This document shows, in pieces, positions 50,198-57,740 of a DNA stretch of 64,000 nt. The DNA comes from VFZP01 sp043730365. GTDB lineage: Bacteria > Acidobacteriota > Terriglobia > Bryobacterales > Bryobacteraceae. The translations under genes were made by a program, and so were the position numbers. Location of the stretch: assembly GCA_043730365.1 (NCBI GenBank), contig JAYTKJ010000868.1, positions 10,452 to 74,451 on the forward strand, given 5' to 3'. Within the stretch, counting starts at the first letter, position 1, and each line of letters starts with the position of its first letter. The notes under the pieces are model-generated. The model searched no databases. It was not told where the DNA came from and was given only the letters and a program-made list of their open reading frames with translations.

Positions 50198-51220
50198 GTG
50201 CCCACCAAGAAACCTCAAATTACGCAAGTGCAGCCGCCCGCTGCGATTCCCGGCGGGGAGTTTCAGATCCGCGGCACCGGCCTCGCCGGTGTTGATCGGC
50301 CGCGAGTGCTGTTCGGCGAGACGCTCGCCCCCATTCTGGTTGGTTCCGACACGCTGGTGATTGCGCGTGTGCCGGAAGGGGCTGCCATGGGGCCTATGGT
50401 GGTTGAGGCTGACCTGGAGCGCAGCTCGCCTTGGATGTGCGAAATCGGCTTACAGGTTGCCGACGCGCTCCATCCGGTGGCTAGCCCCGCTGTCGATTCC
50501 TTCGGCAACGTCTTCACCACCTTCTCCGGCACGCGCGGCCAGAAAACGCCCGTCTCGGTTTACCGCATCGATCCGAACATGAACCGGAAGCCGTTTCTGT
50601 CCGATCTGATGAACGCCTCGGCTTTGGCCTTTGATCGCGAGGGGCTGCTCTATGTCTCCTCGCGTTTCGACGGCGTTGTCTATCAGGTGACCACCAAGGG
50701 CGAAATGTCGGTCTACGTGGAAGGCATGGGGGTTGCCACCGGTCTCGCCTTTGATGCCGACGAGAACCTATACGTGGGTGATCGCGCCGGGACGATCTTC
50801 AAGATCAGCCGCACCCGCCAGATCTACGTGTTCGCCACCATTGAGCAATCCATCGCCGCCTATCATTTAGCGTTTGGTCCAGACGGGTATCTCTACGTCA
50901 CCGGTCCCACTACTTCCAGTTTCGATCATGTGCAGCGCATTTCCCCGGCTGGCGAGGTCGAGGTTTTCTTCCGCGGCATGGGCCGCCCGCAAGGCCTCGC
51001 CTTTGACACCGATGGCCGCCTGTATGTGGCTGGTTCTATCGCCGGGCGGCGCGGCATTGCGCGTATCGATTCAGCCGGCAGCGCTGAAATGTTCGTCTCT
51101 GGTCCCAACATCGTCGGCCTCGCCTTTGGACCGGGCGGCTTTCTCTACATCACCACCACCGGCGCGCTCTATCGGCTGAGCTCAGGCGTGCGTGGGGCCG
51201 CGATGCCTAACCTGGCATGA
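50198..51220 (+). CDS. IPT/TIG + NHL/SMP-30-like beta-propeller protein
   Basis: 340 aa from GTG 50,198 (AGGA 11 bp upstream). Residues ~8-90 are an IPT/TIG Ig-like domain ('ITQVQPPAAIPGGEFQIRGTGLAGVDRPRVLFGETLAPILVGSDTLVIARVPEGA'). The rest is a propeller with repeated blades 'ALAFDREGLLYVSSRFDGVVYQV', 'GLAFDADENLYVGDRAGTIFKI', 'HLAFGPDGYLYVTGP', 'GLAFDTDGRLYVAGSIAGRRGIARI', as in SMP-30/gluconolactonase-like proteins. There is no signal peptide. It could bind or hydrolyse a ligand; catalytic residues are not evident. The stop overlaps the cinA ATG by 4 bases. Confidence 0.85.
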   Translation: MPTKKPQITQVQPPAAIPGGEFQIRGTGLAGVDRPRVLFGETLAPILVGSDTLVIARVPEGAAMGPMVVEADLERSSPWMCEIGLQVADALHPVASPAVDSFGNVFTTFSGTRGQKTPVSVYRIDPNMNRKPFLSDLMNASALAFDREGLLYVSSRFDGVVYQVTTKGEMSVYVEGMGVATGLAFDADENLYVGDRAGTIFKISRTRQIYVFATIEQSIAAYHLAFGPDGYLYVTGPTTSSFDHVQRISPAGEVEVFFRGMGRPQGLAFDTDGRLYVAGSIAGRRGIARIDSAGSAEMFVSGPNIVGLAFGPGGFLYITTTGALYRLSSGVRGAAMPNLA

Positions 51221-52455
51221 ACTGCGAAATCATTGCCGTCGGCTCGGAGATGTTGACGCCGCAGCGCGTCGACACCAATTCCTTGTGGCTTACCGATCAG
51301 CTCAATGCCCTGGGCGTCGAGGTGACAGCCAAGGCCATCGTGGGCGATGACCGCGCGCGCCTCGCCGACGTCTTGCGCGGTTCGCTGAAGCGCGCCGGTA
51401 TCGTGCTGTTGAGCGGCGGTCTCGGGCCCACCGAAGATGACATCACGCGTGATTCGGTGGCCGAAGTCCTCGGTCGCGGACAGCATCTCCGCCCCGAATT
51501 ACTCGAAGCCATTGCCGAACGTTTCCGCCAGTTGCGCCGCAACATGGCCGAGAACAACAAACGTCAGGCGTTGCTCATCGAAGGCGCCGAAGCGTTGAAC
51601 AACCCGCGCGGCACTGCCCCGGGTCAATGGCTGGTGACCGCCGACGGCTGCGTTATCGCTCTGCTCCCGGGACCTCCGCACGAACTCAAGGGCATGTTCA
51701 CCGAGCAGATTCTGCCGCGCCTGCGTGCTCTGCTGCCGGTCCTGCACATAGCGACGCGCCAGTTCCGCGTGGCTGGCATGGGTGAGTCTGACCTTGACCA
51801 GTTGATCGCGCCCGTCTACATGCAGTACCCCCAAGTGGCGACCACGGTGCTGGCCAAACCGGGCGACATCGAGATTCACTTGCGCGCCCGCATGCCTTCG
51901 CTCCCGGAAGCCGAAGCCGTGCTCGATGAACTCGTCCCCAAGATCGAGGCGCTGCTCGGTGACCGCATCTATTCCCGCGACGGCGCCACGCTGGAGACGT
52001 CCGTAGGGCGGCTGCTCAAGGCGCGCGGCGAAACCGTCAGCGTCGCCGAAAGCTGCACCGGCGGCCTCCTCGGTCAGCGCTTCACCTCTGCTCCTGGGAG
52101 CTCGGCTTACTTCGTCGGCGGCTTTCTCACTTACACCAACCAAATGAAGACCGCGCTCCTCGGCGTGACCGAAGAGTTACTCGCCACCCACTCGGCGGTC
52201 AGCGAAGCCGTGGCCGCCGCCATGGCAAAAGCCGCCCGCGAGCGCACCGGTTCCACGTACGCCGTATCTGTGACTGGTTACGCTGGTCCCGAAGGCGGCA
52301 CCGAAGCGGACCCCGTCGGCACCGTCTATCTGGGCTTGGCCGGTCCCACCGGAGTGACGGTACGCCGCTTGCAAATGATTCCCGAGCGCGAACGCGTCCG
52401 CCAGATGGGAGCCACCGCGGCGCTAGACCTGCTCAGGAAACGTCTACTCGAATAA
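51217..52455 (+). CDS. cinA: CinA (competence/damage-inducible protein, NMN amidohydrolase)
   Basis: 412 aa with both domains. N-terminal MoaB/Mog-like COG1058 domain: 'IIAVGSEMLTPQRVDTNSLWLTDQLNALGVEV', 'LLSGGLGPTEDDITRD', 'ALLPGPPHELKGMF'. C-terminal nicotinamide-nucleotide amidase: 'SVAESCTGGLLGQRFTSAPGSSAYFVGGFLTYTNQMKTALLGV' and 'SVTGYAGPEGGTEADPVGTVYLGLAG' (usual SGIAGP is here VTGYAGP). CinA works in pyridine nucleotide salvage. Full length for the family. ATGA overlap with the preceding propeller gene. Confidence 0.93.
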   Translation: MNCEIIAVGSEMLTPQRVDTNSLWLTDQLNALGVEVTAKAIVGDDRARLADVLRGSLKRAGIVLLSGGLGPTEDDITRDSVAEVLGRGQHLRPELLEAIAERFRQLRRNMAENNKRQALLIEGAEALNNPRGTAPGQWLVTADGCVIALLPGPPHELKGMFTEQILPRLRALLPVLHIATRQFRVAGMGESDLDQLIAPVYMQYPQVATTVLAKPGDIEIHLRARMPSLPEAEAVLDELVPKIEALLGDRIYSRDGATLETSVGRLLKARGETVSVAESCTGGLLGQRFTSAPGSSAYFVGGFLTYTNQMKTALLGVTEELLATHSAVSEAVAAAMAKAARERTGSTYAVSVTGYAGPEGGTEADPVGTVYLGLAGPTGVTVRRLQMIPERERVRQMGATAALDLLRKRLLE

Positions 52456-52470
52456 GATCCAACGACAGAT

Positions 52471-52490
52471 GCCGGGCTTTCGGGCCTGGC
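52471..52490 (+). terminator. Possible terminator hairpin after cinA
   Basis: GCCGGGC and GCCTGGC can pair (one G-T wobble) around a 6-base loop, 15 bp after the cinA stop. There is no U tract, so only a weak or factor-dependent terminator is suggested. Confidence 0.3.
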
Positions 52491-52594
52491 TTACCTGCTG
52501 CCTGCCACCCCACATCCCGGGCGCACCGAAACCCGTCGTTGTAGTTCCTGTGAGCGAGTCGCGCGCGGCTCGAGCAAAAAGTAACCCGCCCGAT

Positions 52595-52631
52595 CTTCTC
52601 TGCGCCTTGGCGTCTTGGCGAGAGATTTTCC
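52595..52631. repeat. Candidate dispersed-repeat fragment (CGCCAAGACGCCAAGGCGC type)
   Basis: The (-) strand reads AAAATCTCTCGCCAAGACGC, then CAAGGCGCAGAGAAG. Nearly identical 'GCCAAGACGCCAAGGCGC' strings occur in intergenic spaces of many unrelated environmental bacteria; I know them only as unexplained repeats. Located 13 bp from the cytochrome gene end. Confidence 0.4.
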
Positions 52632-52643
52632 AGGCGTAGCCTG

Positions 52644-53117
52644 TTACTGCCGCGCCTCGTGGCAATACGTGCAATCGGTACTCGCCTTATTCTGCCGATG
52701 GCACTCCATGCACGCCCCCATCGAGATATTCGTTTCCTTCCACAACGCCTCGCGCGTCGCCACCGGCCCGTGGCACCCCTCGCACTTGGCTCCGGTTTCC
52801 AGATGCACCTTGTGGCTGAAAAAAACATAGGCAGGGATCTGGTAAATCCGCACCCAGGGCGGCTCGGTCTTGTCCGCCGCATGCTTGGCGAGCTTCTGGA
52901 TATGCGGCGAGTCCGTCTTCACCGACGTGTGACAGCCCATGCAAACCTTGACCTGCGGAATCCCCATCATCTCGCCCGGGTCCGGACTCGTATGGCAGTT
53001 CTTGCACTGCAGGCCCATCGCCAGATGTTGCTTGTGGCTATACGGCACCGGCTGCTTCGGCGGATCAGCCGCGAACAAGAACACGGCGGCCACGAGTAGT
53101 GGAACCAGGTTCTTCAA
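52644..53117 (-). CDS. Pentaheme cytochrome c
   Basis: 157 aa with a signal peptide (NLVPLLVAAVFLFAADPP). Five CxxCH sites: CKNCH, CMGCH, CEGCH, CMECH and CTYCH, with distal His in 'HKQHLAMG' and 'FFSHKVHLETG', as in cytochrome c3-type/class III multihemes. It is the third gene of the (-) strand oxidoreductase block; TTG start 53,117 overlaps the GMC gene stop by 4 bases. It probably takes electrons from the FAD enzyme, replacing the cytochrome subunit found in gluconate 2-dehydrogenase. Confidence 0.9.
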   Translation of the reverse strand: MKNLVPLLVAAVFLFAADPPKQPVPYSHKQHLAMGLQCKNCHTSPDPGEMMGIPQVKVCMGCHTSVKTDSPHIQKLAKHAADKTEPPWVRIYQIPAYVFFSHKVHLETGAKCEGCHGPVATREALWKETNISMGACMECHRQNKASTDCTYCHEARQ

Positions 53118-54709
53118 AGCGCGCCCTTCTTCATCTGATCGGCTAGATACTCGGACGCCCGCATCGAAAGCGCCATCAGCGTTAACGTCGGATTCTGCGC
53201 GCCGCCACTGACGAACGCGCTGCCGTCTACCACAAACAAGTTCCTCACATCGTGACTCTGGTTATAGCCGTTGAGCACGCTCTTCTTCGGATCCGTCCCC
53301 ATCCGGCATGTGCCGAGCTCATGAATGCTCTCACCCGGCGGGACCATCTGCGAGTGCTTGGCGATCACCTCAAAGCCCGCACCCTTGCACATGGTCTCGC
53401 CCATCTCCATCGCATCCTTGGCCATCGCGTGCTCGTTGTCGCCGTACTTCTGCGAAATATGGAGAGCGGGAATTCCCCAGGCGTCTTTCACGTTCTTATC
53501 GATGGCCACGTGGTTCTCATGGCGTGGCAGCACTTCACCCATCGTGGTCATGCCGAAGCCGGTGTTGCGCAACTCCTCGAGTTCCTTGAAAAGCGCGTCG
53601 CCGTAAAGGGGCAAATAGCGCGGCGAGGGTGTGCCGCCGCTGCCGAAGTCATACGTGTAGCCTCGAATGAAGTTGCCCTGGCGCTGGTCCACATTGCGAA
53701 AGCGCACGATGTAGCCGCCTCCGCCCATCAGGTTGCGCTCACCGCGACCGCCGCGCGCCTCCGGCACCACCGCCTGTACCGTGTTCTTCACGTAGAACTG
53801 ATCCAACAGATACCGGCCCAGCACGCCGCTGGAGTTGTTGCCGAGTCCATTCGGATGCTGCCGCGAAGTCGAATTGAGGAGAATGCGCGTGCTCTCGAGC
53901 GTCGAAGCGGAAAGAATTACGGTCCTCGCCTTGACATGGAAATCCCGGCGGCTCCGCCGGTCCAGGAAGTTGACGCCGTTGGCGCGGCCCGTATCCGGGT
54001 CCACCGTAATCTCCCGCACCACCGCGTTGGTCACCAGTTGCAGATTGCCCGATTCGATGGCCGCCGGTAGCAGCAGATTCGCCGAAGACGCCAGCGTCCC
54101 CGTCGCGCGGCGCGGCTTCGTGGTCGGCACGCCAAGCTTCTTGCACGACGCGATGAAGCGCTGCACCGAAACACTATCGGCCGAGTCGTCGAGCAACAGC
54201 TTGCCATCGGGCAACTGCTTCAATCCTTCGTTACGGCCCGCCACGCGGAACATCGGCTCCACGCGATCATAGAACGGCGCCAGGTCCGCCAGCCGCATCG
54301 GCCAGTTCTCGCCGAAGCCGTCATGATCTTTGCAAGCGAATTCCAGATCGCTCAGCCGCCACGAGGCCCGGCCCCAACGCATGGTCTTGCCGCCCACCAG
54401 GCGCATGCGCACCCAGTAGTACGGTTCTTTCTCGGCATAGGTGTACGGGTTCTGCTTCTCATCGGCCCACATGTTGGCGTCGAACTCGCTGGCCTGCGTG
54501 ACGTGCGGAAAGCGCCCGGGCTTGCCGAAACCACGGTACGGCAGATCGTAGACGTTGACCAGCGTGCGGTCTTTGTCGAAGTCCGTCATCGGTCCCGCTT
54601 CGAGCATCAGACACTTCACGCCGAGTTTGGTGAGTGTGTGCGCGGCCATGCCGCCACCGGCGCCCGAGCCGATGATGACGACGTCGTGAACGGTTTGCGT
54701 GGTGGCCAT
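53114..54709 (-). CDS. GMC-family FAD oxidoreductase
   Basis: 531 aa from ATG 54,709, one base after the upstream stop. 'VHDVVIIGSGAGGGMAAHTLTKLGVKCLMLEAGP' is the FAD-binding GxGxxG motif; the C-terminus has 'GTCRMGTDPKKSVLN', 'NLFVVDGSAFVSGGAQNPTLTLMALSMRASEYL' with the catalytic-type His in 'SIHELGTC' and Asn in 'QNPT'. The enzyme resembles gluconate 2-dehydrogenase-type or glucose-methanol-choline flavoproteins that oxidise sugar derivatives. Partners: a subunit-3-like protein just upstream and a pentaheme cytochrome just downstream. Substrate unknown. Confidence 0.92.
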   Translation of the reverse strand: MATTQTVHDVVIIGSGAGGGMAAHTLTKLGVKCLMLEAGPMTDFDKDRTLVNVYDLPYRGFGKPGRFPHVTQASEFDANMWADEKQNPYTYAEKEPYYWVRMRLVGGKTMRWGRASWRLSDLEFACKDHDGFGENWPMRLADLAPFYDRVEPMFRVAGRNEGLKQLPDGKLLLDDSADSVSVQRFIASCKKLGVPTTKPRRATGTLASSANLLLPAAIESGNLQLVTNAVVREITVDPDTGRANGVNFLDRRSRRDFHVKARTVILSASTLESTRILLNSTSRQHPNGLGNNSSGVLGRYLLDQFYVKNTVQAVVPEARGGRGERNLMGGGGYIVRFRNVDQRQGNFIRGYTYDFGSGGTPSPRYLPLYGDALFKELEELRNTGFGMTTMGEVLPRHENHVAIDKNVKDAWGIPALHISQKYGDNEHAMAKDAMEMGETMCKGAGFEVIAKHSQMVPPGESIHELGTCRMGTDPKKSVLNGYNQSHDVRNLFVVDGSAFVSGGAQNPTLTLMALSMRASEYLADQMKKGAL

Positions 54710-54710
54710 C

Positions 54711-55238
54711 TTAGTCGAGGCTCCTCCAGTAGTAGCCGGTGGGCGCGCTGCCTCTTCGCCCGCGACCGAGCGAATCGGCCCATTCGTGCGAGTTGGTGGT
54801 GGCCTGGATGATGTCGATCTTGGCGCGTTGCAGGAACTGCGCAAAGCGATCGGCGGGCCCCGCGTAAGACCAAGCCTCTTTGAGCGGAGCCAAAGTCTGC
54901 TCGTTCACGCCGTCGCGTGACAGACGGTCCAATCCCTGCCGATACAAATCCTGCACGTCCCTAGATGACTGCCCAATCAGGAAGTCCAGGAACTCAGGGA
55001 CGCCGGCTTGCGACGCGGCCGGGCGGCCGGCTACGGACGGCACAATCGTGTCGCCAAGCTTAGCCAATGCGTCGAGTTGCGCGGAGGAAAAAAGTGTCGG
55101 CCAGCCGGCGGCGCCGGACTCCACCGACGCCACCCGCAGTTTGGGGAACTCCTCGGGGGCCGCCGGCGTGGTCACCGATTGCGCGGCGGCGGCGGCCGGC
55201 ATCGCCATCAGGGATTGGAGAATTCTGCGCCGTTTCAT
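54711..55238 (-). CDS. Gluconate 2-dehydrogenase subunit 3-like protein
   Basis: 175 aa with a Tat-like leader ('MKRRRILQSLMAMPAAAAAQ'). The domain is 'FSSAQLDALAKLGDTIVPSVAGRPAASQAGVPEFLDFLIGQSSRDVQDLYRQGLDRLSRDG', the subunit-3 pattern. In the family it is needed for maturation or transport of the FAD subunit. ATG 55,238 has only a weak upstream ribosome site. Operon order: subunit 3, FAD subunit, cytochrome, all (-) strand, separated by 1 and -4 bases. Confidence 0.9.
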   Translation of the reverse strand: MKRRRILQSLMAMPAAAAAQSVTTPAAPEEFPKLRVASVESGAAGWPTLFSSAQLDALAKLGDTIVPSVAGRPAASQAGVPEFLDFLIGQSSRDVQDLYRQGLDRLSRDGVNEQTLAPLKEAWSYAGPADRFAQFLQRAKIDIIQATTNSHEWADSLGRGRRGSAPTGYYWRSLD

Positions 55239-55389
55239 CTTCGCTTATTAGGATATCGCGCTTCGACGAATTGTCACTTTGGCCAGACAATCTGTCTGCC
55301 GCCTTGTCCGCTCAAAGTACTATCCGGCTCAAAATCGCTTTTGGATTCAACGGTGCGTGGGATGGTCCACGGTTTGCTTTAGAACAGGC

Positions 55390-56508
55390 ATGAACCGTCA
55401 AGTATTTGTGATTGCCCTGTTAACCTGCACGGCTGCGTTCTCCCAGCACGGGCGTCCCGACTCTATCAACAACGAGAGATCCGCTCCGAGCCTGACTGAA
55501 CAGGACTCCGATGTCGACGTCATTGTCAAGTTCAAGGGCGAGGGAAACTTGGGTGGCCATCGCGGCGCCGGCTTCTCCCGCCGCCACGGATTGAACGTCC
55601 GCTTCAATCACGAATTGATCGGCAGCCACGCCTACACGTTGAAGAAGTCCGAGCTTGAGCGCTTTGCTGGCGACCCCGACATCGAGTTCATCGCGCTGGA
55701 CCAGGAAGTGCGTCCCACCCTGGACCGCAGCCGTGCCGCTGTAATGGCCAAGGCCGCGGTCAGCCGCACCGGCGTTGATGGATGGCAAGTCACGGTGGCC
55801 GTAATCGATAGCGGGATTGATGCTACTTCGGAAGCCTTCACTGACGGAACCTCCTCACGAGTGATATTCCAAAAGTCATTCATACCGAATGTAACCTCGA
55901 CCGCTGATGAATATGGGCACGGCACCCACGTGGCGTCGATTGTGGGTGGCGACGGCATGGGCACGAATACTGCAACGGCGTCTTACAAAGGATTGGCCCC
56001 TTACGCGAACCTGATCAACTTGCGGGTGCTTGACAAGAACGGTATGGGCAAGGATAGCTATGTGATCGCCGCGCTCAGCTGGGCGGTCGCGAATAAGACG
56101 ACCTACGACATCAGGATCATTAATCTGTCCCTTGGGCGCCCGGTGACAAGCAGTTACAAGACCGATCCGCTCTGCCTCGCGGTGGAGGCGGCGTGGAAAG
56201 CTGGTATCGTCGTCGTGGTGGCGGCCGGCAACGAAGGCCGGAACAACTCAGCGGCCAATCAGGGCTACGGAACGATCTCCTCTCCCGGCAATGATCCTTA
56301 TGTGATCACTGTGGGCGCGGCCAAAGCCGGCTCTACCGACTCCCGGGCTGACGACATGCCCACCAGCTACAGCTCGAAAGGGCCGTCCATGATAGACCAT
56401 GTGGTCAAGCCGGACTTGCTGGCGCCGGGCAACAAAGTCGTGGCGCTCGGCACTGGGTCGCTGTTCTCAGGCAATCCGGGCAACGTGGTCGACGCCACCA
56501 ATAAGTAA
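55390..56508 (+). CDS. S8 subtilisin-like peptidase, N-terminal piece (Asp and His catalytic residues)
   Basis: 372 aa from ATG 55,390 to TAA 56,506-56,508, with a Sec signal (RQVFVIALLTCTAAFSQ), an inhibitor-I9-like propeptide ('VDVIVKFKGEG', 'LIGSHAYTLKKSELERFAGDPDIEFIALDQEVRP'), and catalytic Asp ('VAVIDSGIDATSEAF') and His ('EYGHGTHVASIVGG'). The oxyanion Asn is in 'VVAAGNEGRNNSAAN'. The TAA replaces a codon within 'VVDATNK-x-IRLSGTSMAAP'; most homologues I recall have Tyr or an aromatic residue there. The catalytic Ser is beyond the stop (next entry), so this piece alone cannot be active. Confidence 0.85.
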   Translation: MNRQVFVIALLTCTAAFSQHGRPDSINNERSAPSLTEQDSDVDVIVKFKGEGNLGGHRGAGFSRRHGLNVRFNHELIGSHAYTLKKSELERFAGDPDIEFIALDQEVRPTLDRSRAAVMAKAAVSRTGVDGWQVTVAVIDSGIDATSEAFTDGTSSRVIFQKSFIPNVTSTADEYGHGTHVASIVGGDGMGTNTATASYKGLAPYANLINLRVLDKNGMGKDSYVIAALSWAVANKTTYDIRIINLSLGRPVTSSYKTDPLCLAVEAAWKAGIVVVVAAGNEGRNNSAANQGYGTISSPGNDPYVITVGAAKAGSTDSRADDMPTSYSSKGPSMIDHVVKPDLLAPGNKVVALGTGSLFSGNPGNVVDATNK

Positions 56509-56529
56509 ATTCGTCTGAGCGGCACCAGC

Positions 56530-57045
56530 ATGGCGGCACCCGTAGTGAGCGGCGCAATAGCGCTGCTGCTCGACGCCGAAACGACGCTGACCCCGGATCA
56601 GGTGAAGGCGCGGCTCATGAAGAATGCCTGGCGCGGCTTCGCTCCGATGGCCACTGTGACGGACGCCGGCAAGACCTACACGGTCCGCAACGACATCTTC
56701 TCGGTAGGCGCGGGCTATTTGGACATCGACGCCGCCTTGGCCAACTCAGCCTACAGACCCGCCAAGAGCGCTCTCTCGCCGGTGGCGGTCTGGAACACCA
56801 CCACCAAGAAGGCCAGCATCGTGGGCGCCAGCAACGTCATCTGGGGTGACTCGACCACTCCGCTGAACGTCATTTGGGGCACTAATATTGTGGCGGGCAC
56901 CAACGTGATCTGGGGCGACAACGTGATCTGGGGCGACTACACGAACTCCGGTTGCAATGTGATCTGGGGAGACTCGACGATCTTCACCGCCACCAGCAAT
57001 GTGAACGGCGAAGCCGCGGGCCTGCTTCTAAACGGGGAGAACTAG
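56530..57045 (+). CDS. S8 subtilisin-like peptidase, C-terminal piece (catalytic Ser, NVIWG repeats)
   Basis: In the same frame after TAA 56,506-56,508, coding resumes (from codon ATT 56,509; first ATG 56,530). The catalytic Ser is in 'SGTSMAAPVVSGAIALLLDAE'. A helical end follows ('LTPDQVKARLMKNAWRGF'), then a beta-rich stretch and a C-terminal tail of five N-V-I-W-G motifs. Together with the upstream piece it makes a ~551-codon S8 protease of normal order. Either this locus is a pseudogene, has readthrough, or the TAA is an error of TAC/TAT. Confidence 0.8.
   Translation: MAAPVVSGAIALLLDAETTLTPDQVKARLMKNAWRGFAPMATVTDAGKTYTVRNDIFSVGAGYLDIDAALANSAYRPAKSALSPVAVWNTTTKKASIVGASNVIWGDSTTPLNVIWGTNIVAGTNVIWGDNVIWGDYTNSGCNVIWGDSTIFTATSNVNGEAAGLLLNGEN
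56833..56973 (+). repeat. NVIWG repeats in the protease C-terminus
   Basis: Five copies of Asn-Val-Ile-Trp-Gly, at irregular spacings of 7-13 residues ('SNVIWGDSTTPL', 'TNVIWGDNVIWGD', 'NVIWGDS'). Codons differ between copies, so the pattern is kept at protein level. Subtilases with this tail are common in acidobacteria; the function is not known. Confidence 0.75.
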
Positions 57046-57074
57046 CCAACCACCACGACCCACGGAGAATGGCT

Positions 57075-57740
57075 ATGAAGAGTAACATCTTCAAAATCTA
57101 TATCGCCGCCGTCGCGTTGGCCGGCGTGGCCTCAGTACTGGCGGCGCTGTACGACGGGCGGATCGGGGACCCGGCTGGGCTGCTCGGCTATCTGGTCCTG
57201 ACCCTGGTGGCCTCGGCCATCAAGGCCCGGATTCCAGGCATCGAAGGCACGGTGTCGCTGGGATTCGTCGGTGTCCTGGTAGGCGTGGCGACGATGAGCC
57301 TGTGTGAGACTGTCCTAGTCGTCACCGCAGCCGCCGTCGCGCAAACTCTCTGGCGGTCCGGGCCCCGTCCCAAAGCCGTCCAGGTCATCTTCAATATCGG
57401 GGCGCTGGCCGCCAGTACGTGGCTCTCCTACACAGTGGCCTACGCGCTGGCATCGGATTCACCCGGTCTCCGCATCGCCGTCGCCGTCACGCCTCTCTAC
57501 CTCTGCAATGTGGGATTGGTGGCGGGCTTGCTCAGTGTGATTTCCACCGGAAGCCTCAATGCCATCTGGCAGAAGTTTCAATTTACGGTGTTCCCGTGCT
57601 ATCTGGTGGGCGCTCTTTTGTCGCTGGCTATCCTCCAAGCCCGGGTCCTGGCTCCTGGCTGGGCGATCCAGTTGCCGATGCTAGGCCTGTCCTATCTGAC
57701 CTTCAACACCTACCGGAGTTGGATGCGCCGGCTGGCCTAG
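57075..57740 (+). CDS. Multi-pass membrane protein linked to NVIWG protease
   Basis: 221 aa from ATG 57,075 (CGGAG 7 bases upstream; ATG 57,069 also possible). Hydrophobic spans: 'IYIAAVALAGVASVLAALYDG', 'LGYLVLTLVASAIKARIPG', 'LGFVGVLVGVATMSLCETVLVVTAAAVAQTLW', 'VIFNIGALAASTWLSYTVAYALA', 'LYLCNVGLVAGLLSVISTG', 'VFPCYLVGALLSLAIL'. The Ser/Thr-poor, six- or seven-helix layout with 'RPKAVQVIFNIG' resembles the membrane sensory modules that precede GGDEF or HD domains, but here it stands alone. Its stop overlaps the convergent DAHP synthase by 4 bases. I do not name a family. Confidence 0.65.
   Translation: MKSNIFKIYIAAVALAGVASVLAALYDGRIGDPAGLLGYLVLTLVASAIKARIPGIEGTVSLGFVGVLVGVATMSLCETVLVVTAAAVAQTLWRSGPRPKAVQVIFNIGALAASTWLSYTVAYALASDSPGLRIAVAVTPLYLCNVGLVAGLLSVISTGSLNAIWQKFQFTVFPCYLVGALLSLAILQARVLAPGWAIQLPMLGLSYLTFNTYRSWMRRLA

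Noticed and set aside
56833..56973. NVIWG segment as a DNA repeat element
   Set aside because: Codons vary while the peptide is kept, which shows selection on protein, not a nucleotide repeat.
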